Part shown: piece by piece, positions 1-34,000 of the stretch
How positions within the stretch are numbered: position 1 is the stretch's first letter
Layout of the letters: each line of letters begins with the position of its first letter
Source: DASZBX01 sp035943635
Lineage (GTDB): Bacteria > Actinomycetota > Actinomycetes > Streptomycetales > Catenulisporaceae
Direction: 5' to 3'
NCBI GenBank assembly: GCA_035943635.1
Contig: DASZBX010000038.1
Span: forward strand, 1 to 64,000
DNA length: 64,000 nt
The notes under the pieces: model-generated
The model's database searches: none
The model's input: only the letters and a program-made list of their open reading frames with translations
What the model was told of the DNA's origin: nothing
Made by a program: the position numbers and the translations under genes

Positions 1-11346
<11,346 letters not shown>

Positions 11347-11379
11347 GAACGGCACTCCCTGAAGCAATGAGCGGGTCGG

Positions 11380-22017
<10,638 letters not shown>

Positions 22018-22066
22018 CAGAGCTCTCCCTCATGTGCGGCGCCGAACGGTTCGGTGGACAGCGGAT

Positions 22067-25000
22067 TCACGAGACCCCGAGCTCTCGGTCGATGAAGTCG
22101 ATGACCTCGTCGGCGGTGGCGGCCCGGAGTTTCCCGGCCGCCTCGTTCTGCCTCGGCCCGTCCTCGGCGCTGATCCACTTGGACAGCACCGTCTGGAGCC
22201 GGACGGTGACCTGCGAGCGGATGCCGCTGTCGGCCGGGATGGCGGCGAGCAGCGACTCGAGGTCGTCGAGCCCGGTGAACACCGGTGGGGCGGTGTCCTC
22301 GTCCTGGTAGATCGCGGCCCGCAGGTGGGCCGCGAGCACCGCGGAGGTCGGGTAGTCGAAGATGACCGTGGCCGGCAGGCGACGGCCGGTGGCGACGGTG
22401 AGCCGGTTGCGCAGTTCGACCGCGGTCAGCGAGTCGAAGCCGAGGTCCTTGAACGCGCGGCCCGCGCCGACCGACTCGATCGAGGCGTAGCCGAGCACGG
22501 CCGCGGCCTCGGTGCGGACCAGGTTCACCAGGATCCGGTCCTGCTCGGCCCGGGAACGCCCGGCCAGCTGAGCGGCCAGGGCGTCGGCGCCCGGGCTGGC
22601 GGCGTCCGGCTCGGCCGCGGCGGTGCGCGCGGCCCGGACCTCGGGCAGGTCTCCGAGCAGCGGGCTGGGCCGGCGCAGGGTGAACACCTCGGCGAACCGG
22701 GACCAGTCCACGTCCGCGACGGTCACCACCCCGCCGCCGCCGTCGACCACCGCGGCCAGCGCCCCGATGCCGAGTTCGCCGTCCAGGAACCGCAGGCCGC
22801 GCGACTGCAGGGCGCTGACCGCGCCGTCGCTGTCGGCCATGCCGCCGCCGCTCCACGGGCCCCAGGCGACCGAGGTCCCGGTCAGGCCGCGGGCCCGGCG
22901 GCCGTCGACCAGGGCGTCCAGGAAGGCGTTGCCGGCCGCGTAGCCCGGCTGGTGGCCGCTGCCCCAGGTCGAGGAGATCGAGGAGAAGACGATGAAGGCG
23001 TCAAGGTCAAGGCCGGTGGTCAGCTGGTCGAGCCACTGCGCGCCGCCGACCTTGGCGTCCATCACGGCCGCGATCCCGGCCAGGTCCGCCTGCTCGACCG
23101 GCACGGCTTCGGGCGCTCCGGCCGCGTGGATCACGGCGCTGAGTTCGGGCCCGGTGGCCGCGATCCGGCGCAGCAGGGCGGCGACGTCGGCGCGGGCGCC
23201 GATGTCCCCGGCCAGCAGCTCGACCGTGGATCCGGCGGCGGCCAGCTCGGCCGCCAGGGCCGGGGCCCCGGCCGCGTTCGCCCCGGAGCGGCTGGTGAGC
23301 ACGATCCGGTGCGCGCCGCGGCCGGCCGCCCAGCGGGCCGAGCGGCCGCCGAGCGCGCCGCTGCCGCCGGTGACCAGGACCGTTCCGCGCGGCGTCCAGC
23401 GTTCGGCCCGGGTCGCGGCCGGGGTGTGGCGCACCAGGCGGCGGCCGAGGATCCCGGAGCCGCGGATCGCGACCTGGTCCTCGCCGTCCGGGCCGGTGTG
23501 CGCCAGGATCGCGCACAGGCGGGCGGCGGTGCGGGCGTCCAGGGTCTGCGGCAGGTCGATCAGGCCGCCCCAGCGGTCGGGGTGTTCCAGGCCGACGACG
23601 CGTCCCAGGCCCCAGATCTGGGCCTGCGTCGGGGTTGTCAGCGCCTCGCCGGGGCCGGTCGCGACCGCGCCCCGGGTCAGGACCCACAGCGGCGCGGCCA
23701 GGCCGAGGTCGCCGAGCGCCTGGACCAGGCCGAGCGTGCGGGCCGTGCCGACGGCGACCAGCGGGTACTGGGCCAGGGTGTCCGGTTCCAGGGCGAGCAG
23801 CGAGACGATTCCGGTGACGGCCGGGGCTCCGTCGAGCGCCTGGCCGATCCGGGCGGCGACGGCCGTGCGGTCGACGTCGTCGGGGTCGATCCGGGCGAGG
23901 AGTGTTTCGGCGCCGTGGTCCGTCAGGGTTCGGATGTACTCGTCGGCCTGTGCGGCGTGGGTGTCGGCGATCACGAGCCAGGTTCCGGCCAGCGCGGCCG
24001 GGGCCGGGTCGGCGAGCGGGGTCCAGGAGATCGCGTACTTCCAGGCGGCCGTGGCCGAGTCCTCGCGTTCCCGGCGTCGCCAGGTGGTGAGCAGCGGCAT
24101 GACGCCGTCGAGCTGTTCCTGGTCTGCCACGGACAGCGTCTCGGCCAGAGCCCTGACGTCCCCGCCTTCGATGGCGGCCCAGAACCGTTGCTGCTCCAGG
24201 GTTTCCGCACCATTGCCGGTGCCTGCGGCGGGGGTCGGCTGTTCGGAGCGGACCCAGAAGCGTTCGTGTTCGAAGGCGTAGGTAGGCAGGTCGATCCGCC
24301 GGCCGGTCGGCAGTACGGCGGCCCAGTCGACGCCGACGCCCTGGACGTGGGCGCGGCTCAGGGCGGTCAGCACGGCGGCGCGCGCGGGCGTGTCCGGGCG
24401 CTGGAGCGGGATGAAGGCCGGGTCGCCGGCGCCCTCGGCCGGGTCGATCGCGTCGAGCGCGGCCGAGCCCATCGCCGAGAGGGTCCCGTCCGGGCCGATC
24501 TCCAGGAAGACCGACAGTCCCTTGCCGGAGAGCGTGCTGACGGCGTCGGCGAAGCGCACGGCCTGCCGGGCCTGGAGGACCCAGTAGTCCGGGTCCGGGT
24601 CGGTGATGGTTTCCCCGGTCAGGGCGCCGACCCAGGTCACGGCCGGGACCGCGTGGTCCAGGCCGGCCGCGGTGGCGCCGAGGTCGGCGAGCATCGGGGT
24701 CATCCGGGCCGAGTGGAACGCGTGGCTGACCCGCAGGCGCCGGACCCGGCGGCCCAGGCCTCGCCACAGCTCGACGATCGCTTCGACCGCGGCTTCGTCG
24801 CCGGAGACCACGACCGAGGTCGGGCCGTTGACCGCGGCGATCGACAGGTCGCCGGATTCGTCCAGGGTGGCGAGGATTTCGGCCTCGCTGGCTTCGATCG
24901 CCGCCATCGCGCCGCCCTCGGGCAGGGCCTGCATCAGGCGGCCGCGCACGGCGACCAGGCGGCAGGCGTCGGCCAGGGTCAGCACACCAGCCGCGTGGGC

Positions 25001-28000
25001 GGCCGCGATCTCGCCGACCGAATGCCCGGCCACCGCGTCCGGGACGATCCCGGCGGCGGCGAGCATGGCGACCAGGCCGACTTCGATGGCGAACAGTCCG
25101 GTCTGCGCGAACACGGTCTGGTCGGCGCGCGGGTCGGTCTCGTCCTCGCTCAGGACGACGTCCCGGATCGGCAGGCCCAGCTCGGCTTCCAGCAATTCAC
25201 AGGCTTCGTCGAATGCTGAGGCGAAGGCCGGGGACGCGGCATACAGTCCGCGTCCCATGCCGGCCCGCTGCGAGCCCTGCCCGGCGAACAGGAACCCGAC
25301 CCGCGGCTGGCCGCCGGGGACCGCGCCGCCGAGGACGTTCGCCGCCGACTCCCCGGACGCCACGGCGGCCAGGCCCGCGAGCAGTTCGTCCGGCGTGGTT
25401 CCGGTGATCACGGCGCGGTTCTCGAAGGTCGAGCGGGCCGTGGCCAGGGACCAGCCCACGTCGACCGGGTCCAGGTCCGGGCGCGCGGCCAGGTGCGTGC
25501 TCAGGCGTTGGGCCTGTGCGGCCAGGCTGCCGGGCGTGCGGCCGGACAGCAGCCACAGCGGCTGCGCGTCGGCCAGGACCGCCGGGGTCGCGGCGGGCGC
25601 CTGAGACGGAAAGTCGCCGTCACCGTCGCCGTCCGCGGCGGCCGGGGCCTCTTCCAGGATGGTGTGCACGTTGGTGCCGCTCATCCCGAACGCCGACACG
25701 CCGGCCCGCCGCGGCCGCGCGCCGCTGGGCCAGGCCACGGCCTCGCTCAGCAGCCGCACCTCGCCGGACTTCCAGTCGATGTGCGGCGACGGCTCGTCCA
25801 CGTGCAGCGTCCGCGGCAGCTGCTGGTTCTGCAGGGCCAGCACCATCTTGATCACGGCCGCCATGCCCGCCGCGGCCTGGGTGTGGCCGATGTTCGACTT
25901 CACCGAGCCGAGCCACAGCGGCCGGTCCTCGGGGCGCTGCCGGCCGTAGGTCGCGAGCAGGGCCTGCGCCTCGATCGGGTCGCCGAGGGTGGTCCCGGTG
26001 CCGTGCGCCTCGACCGCGTCGACCTCGTCGGCCGACAGTCGCGCGTTGGCCAGGGCCGCCCGGATCACCCGCTGCTGCGAGGGTCCGTTCGGCGCGGTCA
26101 GGCCGTTGGAGGCGCCGTCCTGGTTGACCGCGCTGCCGCGGACCACGGCCAGGACCGGATGTCCGTTGCGGCGCGCGTCGGACAGGCGCTCCAGGACCAG
26201 GACGCCCGCGCCCTCGGCCATGCCCATGCCGTCCGCTCCGGCGCCGAAGGCCTTGCAGCGGCCGTCCTTGGCCAGGCCGAGCTGGGCGTTGAAGCCGGTG
26301 AACATCACCGGGGTCGCGGCCACGAACGCGCCGCCGGCCAGGGCGAGCGTGCACTCGCCGGAGCGCAGCGCCTGACCGGCCAGGTGCAGCGCGACCAGGG
26401 ACGAGGAGCACGCCGTGTCCACCGACACCGCCGGGCCTTCCAGTCCCAGCACGTACGACATGCGCCCGGACAGCACGCTGCTGGACGTGCCGGTCAGCAG
26501 GTGGCCCTTGTCGCCGCCGGCCTCCTGCCGGCGGTCCAGGCCGTACCCGGACCAGGACGCTCCGACGAACACGCCGGTGGCCGAGCCGCGCAGCAGCTCG
26601 GGGTCGATCCCGGCCCGTTCCAGCGCCTCCCAGGAGGTTTCCAGCAGCATCCGCTGCTGCGGGTCCATGGTCAGCGCCTCGCGCGGGCTGATCCCGAAGA
26701 ATCCGGGGTCGAACAGGCTGGCGTCGTAGACGAATCCGCCGCGCGGCAGCTGGCCGGGCTCGGCCGCGTCGTGGATGGCGGCCATGTCCCAGCCGCGGTC
26801 GGTCGGCAGGTCCGCGACCACGTCGGCGCCGGCGGCCAGCAGCTGCCAGAAGTCCTCCGGGGTGCGCACCCCGCCGGGGAAGCGGCAGCCGATGCCGACG
26901 ATCGCGATCGGTTCGTCGGTCGCGGTCGCGGTCGCGCTCGCGGCCGCGGCGGCCTCGTCCCGGTCGCCGAGCAGCCGGGAGCGCAGGAACCCGGCCAGCG
27001 CGGCCGAGGTCGGGTAGTCGAAGACCAGGGTGGCCGGCAGGCTCAACCCGGTGGCGTTGGTCAGCCGGTTGCGCAGGTCCACCGCGGTCAGCGAGTCGAA
27101 GCCGAGGTCCTTGAACGCCCGCCCGGCGGCCAGCGCCTGCGGGGAGGAGTGGCCGAGGACGACCGCGGCCTCGGTGCGGACCAGGTCGGTCAGCGTGCGG
27201 GTCTGCTCGGCCCGGGTCAGGCCGGTCAGCCGCTCGGCCAGCTCGGTGCCGGCCGGGGCCTGGTCTCGGCCGGTCGGCGTGGGCGCCGGGTCGGTCAGGG
27301 CGCGGCGGGCCTCGGGCAGGTCGGCGAGCAGCGGGCTGGGCCGGTGCACGGTGAAGACCGGGGCGAACGCGGCCCAGTCGATGTCGGCGACCGTGACCAG
27401 GCCCTCTTCGTGGTCCAGGGCTTGGCCGAGGGCGTCGATGGCGAGCTGCGGGTCGAGTTCGCGCAGGCCCATCCGCTGCATGGTCTCTCCGGCTCGGCCC
27501 TCGGCCATTCCGCCGCCGCCCCACAGGCCCCAGGCCACCGAGGTTCCGGCCTGGCCGCGGGCGCGGCGGGCCTGGATCAGGGCGTCCAGGTAGGCGTTGG
27601 CGGCCGCGTAGCCGCCGAGGTGGGAGCTGCCCCACGTGGTCGCGCCGGAGGAGAAGGTGACGAAGGCGTCCAGGTCCGCGGTCAGCGCGTCCAGGTGGGC
27701 CGCGCCGCCGACCTTGGCGGCGAGCGACGCGCCGAGTCCGGCCATGCTCAGTTCGGCCAGGGGGCCGCCGCCGCCGACGCCGGCCGCGTGGAACACCGCG
27801 CGCAGCTCGGGTCCGGTCGCGCCGATCCACCCGACCAGGCCGGCCACGTCGGCGCGAACGGCGACGTCTGCGGCGAGTACGGATACTGACGTTCCGGCGA
27901 GCGCGAGGTCGGCTGCGAGGGCTGCGACGCCGGAGGTGGCCGGGCCGGAACGGCTGGAGAGCACGATCCGCTCCGCGCCCCGGGCCGACGCCCAGCGGGC

Positions 28001-31000
28001 CAGCCGGCCGCCGATCGCCCCGGTGCCGCCGGTGATCAGGACGCTGTCACGTGGGGTCCAGGCGTTCTGGGCCGGGGTCTCGGGCTGCGGTGCGCGCACC
28101 AGGCGGCGGGCCAGCAGGCCGGTGCTGCGGATCGCGATCTGGTCCTCGCCGCCGGTCGCCGATCCGAGGACGGCGCAGAGCCGGTCGGCGGCTTGGGCGT
28201 CGAGCGTTCCGGGGACGTCGACCAGGCCACCCCAGCGGTCCGGGTGCTCGAGTCCGGCGACCCGGCCCAGGCCCCAGACCTGTGCTTGGGCGAGGCTGGT
28301 CGGCGCCGGGTCCGGTCCGGCCGCGCCGCGGGTCAGGGCCCACAGCGGGGCCGGGATGCCCAGGTCGCCGAGGGCTTGGATCAGGCCGACGGTGGCGGCC
28401 AGGCCGGTGGAGATCACCGGGTTCTCGGGCAGCGGCGTCTCGTCCAGCGCGAGCAGTGAGAGCACGCCGGTGACGGTCTGTGTGCCGATGATCTCCCGCA
28501 GGCGGGTCGCGACGTCGTCCCGGTCGGTCTGCGCGATCTCGGCGAGGACCGCGTCGGCGCCGTGCTCGGTCAGGGCCCGGACATACTCGGCAGCGGTGTC
28601 GGCCGCAGCGGATCCTGTGAGGACGAGCCAGGTTCCGGCCAGGGCGGCCGGGCGGGGGTCGGCGAGCGGCGCCCAGGTGATTCGGTAGCGCCAGTCCGCG
28701 GTCAGCGTCCGGCCGCGTTCCCGGCGGCGCCAGGACGCGAGCGCCGGGAGCACTTCTTCGAGCCGTTGTCCTTCCAGCGCAAGGGTTTCGGCGAGGCCGG
28801 CCACGTCGCCGTCGTCCACGGCCGCCCAGAACCGGTCCTCGGCCGGGTCGCCGACGCGGGCGCCCGCCGGACTCCCGAGCATGCCTTCGACCCAGAAGCG
28901 TTCGCGGGCGAACGCATAGGTCGGCAGGTTGACCGGGCGGCCGGGCGTGAGCACCGCGCGCCAGTCGACCGGCACGCCCTGCACGTGCAATTCGGCCAGG
29001 GACAACAGGATCCGCTCGGCGCCGCCGTCGTCGCGGCGCAACGTCCCGACCACCACCGGAGCGGTGTCAGGGTCCGTGCTTTCTTCGTCTTCGGGCTGCG
29101 GTCGCCGGTCGAGCGTGGCGCTGATCGCCGCGGCCAGGACCGGGTGCGGGGAGACTTCGACGAACACCGTGTGCCCGTCCTCGTGCAGGGCTTCGACGGC
29201 CCGGGAGAACTGCACCGTGCCGCGCAGGCTCGCGTACCAGTAGTCGGGTCCCGCGTCCTGGCCGGTCAGCAGCTCGCCGGTCAGGGCCGAGATCAGCGGT
29301 ATCGCAGCGGGCTGCGGGCTGATTCCGTCGAGCACGGCCAGGATCTCCCGGCGCAGCTGTTCGACCTGCGGGCCGTGCGAGGCGTAGTCGACCGGCAGCA
29401 GGCGGGTACGCACCCCGGCCCGCTCGCACTCGGCCGCGATCTCGGTCAGCGCGGCGACGTCGCCGGAGACGACCGTGGCCTCGGGTCCGTTGACCGCCGC
29501 GACCGCGACCCGGCCGGTCCAGGCGTCGATCCGTTCGGTGATCACGTGGACCGGCTCGCCGATCGAGAGCATCCCGCCCTGGCCGGACAGCGCGGTCAGC
29601 GAGCGGCTGCGCAGGGCGACCACCTTGGCGGCGTCGTCCAGGGACAGGATCCCGGCGACGACCGCCGCCGCGATCTCGCCCTGCGAGTGCCCGACCACCG
29701 CGGCCGGGCGCACTCCGGCGGCCTGCCAGACCGCGGCGAGCGAGACCATGACGGCCCACAGGGCGGGCTGGACCACGTCGACCCGGTCCAGGCTCGGCGC
29801 GTCCGGCGCGCCCGCGAGGACCTCGTCCAGAGACCAGTCAACATACTGCGACAGCGCCCGGGCGCACTCGGCCAGCCGGGCCGCGAACACCGGCGAGGCG
29901 GCGGCCAGGTCCCGGCCCATCCCGACCCACTGCGACCCCTGGCCGGGGAAGACGAACACGACCGGGCTCACCGGGCCGGCCACGCCGCTCGCGACGCCCG
30001 GCGAGGACTCGCCCGCCGCCAGCGCGGACAGCCGGGCCAGCAGCTCGTCCCGGTCCGCGCCCAGCACGACCGCGCGGTGCTCGAAGGTCGAGCGGGTGGT
30101 CGCCAGCGCCCAGCCCACGTCCAGCGGATCCGGGTCGGCGGCCGCCAGGTGCTCGGCCAGCCGGGCCGCCTGAGCGCGCAGGGCCTCGCGGGTGCGGCCG
30201 GACACCAGCCAGGCCGGGACTCCCGCCACGACCGGTGAAGCGTCGCCCTGATATTCGTCCTCGATGTCGGTGGTCGCCGCGGCAGTCGGGGCCTGTTCGA
30301 GGATGAGGTGGGCGTTGGTGCCGCTCATGCCGAACGAGGACACTCCGGCCCGCCGCGGGCGGCCGTCGGCCGGCCACGGGACCGGCTGCGTCAGGAGCCT
30401 GACCTGCCCGGCGGACCAGTCGATGTGCGGGGACGGCTCGTCGGCGTGCAGGGTCGGCGGGAGCAGGCAGTTCTGCAGTGCCAGCACCATTTTCATCACC
30501 CCGGCCACACCCGCGGCGGACTGGGTGTGGCCGATGTTGGACTTGACCGAGCCGAGCCACAGCGGGCGGTCGGCGTCGCGGTTCTGGCCGTAGGTGGCCA
30601 GCAGGGCTTGGGCTTCGATCGGGTCGCCGAGCGTGGTGCCGGTGCCGTGCGCTTCGACCGCGTCGATGTCGGCGGGCGACAGCTGCGCGCTGGCGAGGGC
30701 AGCGCGGATGACGCGTTGCTGCGACGGTCCGTTCGGCGCGGTCAGGCCGTTGGAGGCGCCGTCCTGGTTCACCGCGCTGCCGCGCATGACCGCGAGTACC
30801 GTGTGCCCGTTGCGCTGTGCGTCGGAAAGCCTTTCCAGCAAGAGCATTCCGGCGCCCTCGGCCCAGCCGGTGCCGTCCGCGCCGGCCCCGAAGGCCTTGC
30901 ACCGGCCGTCGGAGGCCAGGCCCTGCTGCCGGGAGAACTCGGAGAACCCGGTCGGCACCGCCATCACCGTCACGCCGCCGGCCAGGGCCAGGGAGCACTC

Positions 31001-34000
31001 CCCGGACCGCAGCGCCTGCGCGGCCAGGTGCAGCGCCACCAGGGACGAGGAGCAGGCCGTGTCGACCGTGACCGCCGGGCCCTCCAGGCCCAGCGAGTAG
31101 GAGACCCGGCCGGAGATGACGCTCGCGGCCATCCCGGTCAGCTGGTAGCCCTCCAGCCCGCTGTCGGTCGCGCCGACGCCGTAGCCGGAGAAGCCCGAGC
31201 CGGCGAACACGCCGGTGTCGCTGCCGCGCAGCGAACGCGGGTCGATCCCGGCCCGTTCCAGCGCCTCCCAGGAGGTTTCCAGCAGGATCCGCTGCTGCGG
31301 ATCCATGGCCAGGGCCTCGCGCGGGTTGATGCCGAAGAACCCGGGGTCGAACTCGCCCGCGCCGGACAGGAAGCCGCCCGCGCGGGTGCTGGACGTGCCG
31401 GCCCGGCCCGGGTCGGCGTCGAAGAGGTTCGCCAGGTCCCAGCCGCGGTCGGTCGGGAAGGCCGAGACCGCGTCGGTGCGGCCGGCCAGCAGGTCCCAGA
31501 ACCGCTCCGGGGTGTCCGCGCCGCCGGGGAAGCGGCAGGCCATCGCGACGATCGCGATCGGGTCCCCGTCCACCGCGGCCGGGCCGCGCTCCCGGCCCGG
31601 GCCGGCGCCGTGGCCGAGCAGTTCGGCTCGCAGGTGCTCGGCCAGGGCCCGCGGGGTCGGGTAGTCGAAGACCAGGGTGGCCGACAGGCTCAGGCCGCTG
31701 CGGCCGGTCAGCCGGTTGCGCAGTTCCACCGCGGTCAGGGAGTCGAAACCGACGTCGCTGAACGCCCGGTCCGCGTCGATCGCGGAGGCGGACGCGTGGC
31801 CGAGCACGGCCGCCGCCTCGGTCCGGACCAGGTCGGTGAGCAGCTGCTCCTGCGCGGCGCGGTCGAGTGCGGCCAGCCGGCGTCCGAGGTCGCTGTCGAC
31901 CGCGGTCTCGGCGGCGGCGTCGCCAGCCGGCAGGGCGCGGACCTCGGGCAGGTCGCGCACGAACGGGACCTGGCGCAGGCTGCCCATCCGGGCCACGGCC
32001 TGGGCCCAGTCCACGTTCATGACGGTGAGCACGCCGGTCGACCCGGCGTCGTCGAGCGCCTGGCCGAGCACCTTCAACGCCAGGTCCGGGGCCATCGCCT
32101 GCAACAGGCCGCGGTCCAGCCGCTGCCGCACGGCCTCCCCGGCCTGCGCCATCCCGCCGCCGGCCCACGGGCCCCAGGCCAGTGAGACGGCGGGCAGGCC
32201 GCGGCCGCGCCGGTTCTGCGCGAGCGCGTCCAGGAACGCGTTGGCGGCCGCGTAGTTGCCCTGCCCGCCGCCGCCGAAGGTGCCGGCCGAGGAGGAGAAG
32301 AGCACGAACGCGTCCAGGTCCAGGCCGGCGGTCAGGTCGTCCAGGGCGGCCGCGCCGCCCGCCTTGGCCGCCAGCACCGCGGCGAACCGCGCGGCGTCCA
32401 GGCGGTCCAGGACGCCGTCGTCGACGACCCCGGCGGTGTGGATCACGGTCCGCAGTTGCGGGCCGTCGGCCGCGATCGTGCGCAGCAGTCCGGCGATGTC
32501 GGCGCGGTCGGCGACGTCGGCCGCGAGGACCACGGCCGTGGATCCGGCCTCGGCCAGGTCCGCGGCCAGCTTCCCGGCGCCCGCGGCATGGGCGCCGGAA
32601 CGGCTGGAGAGCACGATCCGTTCGGCTCCACGCTCGGCCAGCCAGTGGGCCACCCGGGCGCCGATCGCGCCGGTGCCGCCGGTGACCAGGGCCGTGCCGC
32701 GCGGAGACCAGCGCGCTCCGGCCGCGGGAGTGACGGCGGGCGCGGCCCGGACGAGCCGGCGGCCGAGCATTCCGGCGTCCCGGATCGCCACCTGGTCCTC
32801 GCCGCATCCGGCCAGGACCGCGGCCAGCCGGGCGCCGGTGCGCGCGCCCCAGACCGGCGGCAGGTCGATCAGCCCGCCCCAGCGGTCCGGGTGTTCGAGC
32901 GCTGCGACCTGGCCCAATCCCCAGGCCTGGGCCTGGATCGGGGCCGTGACCGGGTCGATCGGGGCGGCGGCCACGGCGCCCTGAGTCAGAACCCAGAGGG
33001 GGGTGGTCAGTCCGATGTCGCCCAGGGCCTGGACCAGGCCGAGCGTGGCCGCGACACCGGCCGGGACGGCCTCCAGACCCGGCAGCGGTGCTTCGTCCAG
33101 AGCGAGCAGGGACAGGACGCCGCCATCAGTCGGCACGTCCCCGGTCGCGTCCTCGGCCGCGGTGAGCGCCGCGCGGATCCGGGCGGCGATCGTCGCGCGG
33201 TCCGGGCTGTCGATGCCGAGTTCGACCAGCTGCGCCTGCGCGCCGCGGTCCGTCAGGGCCTGGATGCATTCCAGGGCGAGTTCGTCCTCGGCCGGGTTGC
33301 GGGTGACCACCAGCCAGGTGCCCGACAGTCGCGTCTGCGCCGGGTCGTTGACCGCGGCCCAGGTGGTCCGGTAGCGCCAGTGCGCGGTCGCCGACTCGTC
33401 CCGTTCCCGGCGGCGCCACGCGGCCAGGCCGGGCAGGAGCGCGCTGAGGCGGTCCGGGTCGTCGACGTCCAGCGCCTCGGCCAGCGCGGCCAGGTCGCCG
33501 CGCTCGACCGCGGCCCAGAACCGGGCCTCGGCCGCCGACCCGGCGCCGGCGCCGACCGGCGCCGCGCCCGGGCGCATCAGCTGCGGGCCGCCGGGCCAGA
33601 AGTACTGGTGCTGGAACGCGTACGTCGGCAGCTCGACCAGCCGGCCGGCCGGCAGGACCGCGGACCAGTCGACGCCGACGCCCTGCACGTGCGCGCGGGC
33701 CAGCGCGGTCAGCAGCGACTCCGGCGCCGGGGTCTGGCCGCGCAGCAGCGGGATGAACCCGGCGCTGACCCGGCCGGACCGGGCGGAGTCGCCCTCGGCG
33801 GCCGCGGCGGCCAGCACGGCCAGGCCCATCCCGGACAGGGTCGCGTCCGGGCCGATCTCGACGAACACGCTGATCCCGCGCCCGGCCAGCGTGCTGACCG
33901 CGTCGGCGTAGCGGACCGCCTGCCGGGCCTGCCGGCCCCAGTAGTCGGCCTGCGGGACCGCGATCACCTCGCCGGTCAGCGCGCCGACCCAGGTCAGGGC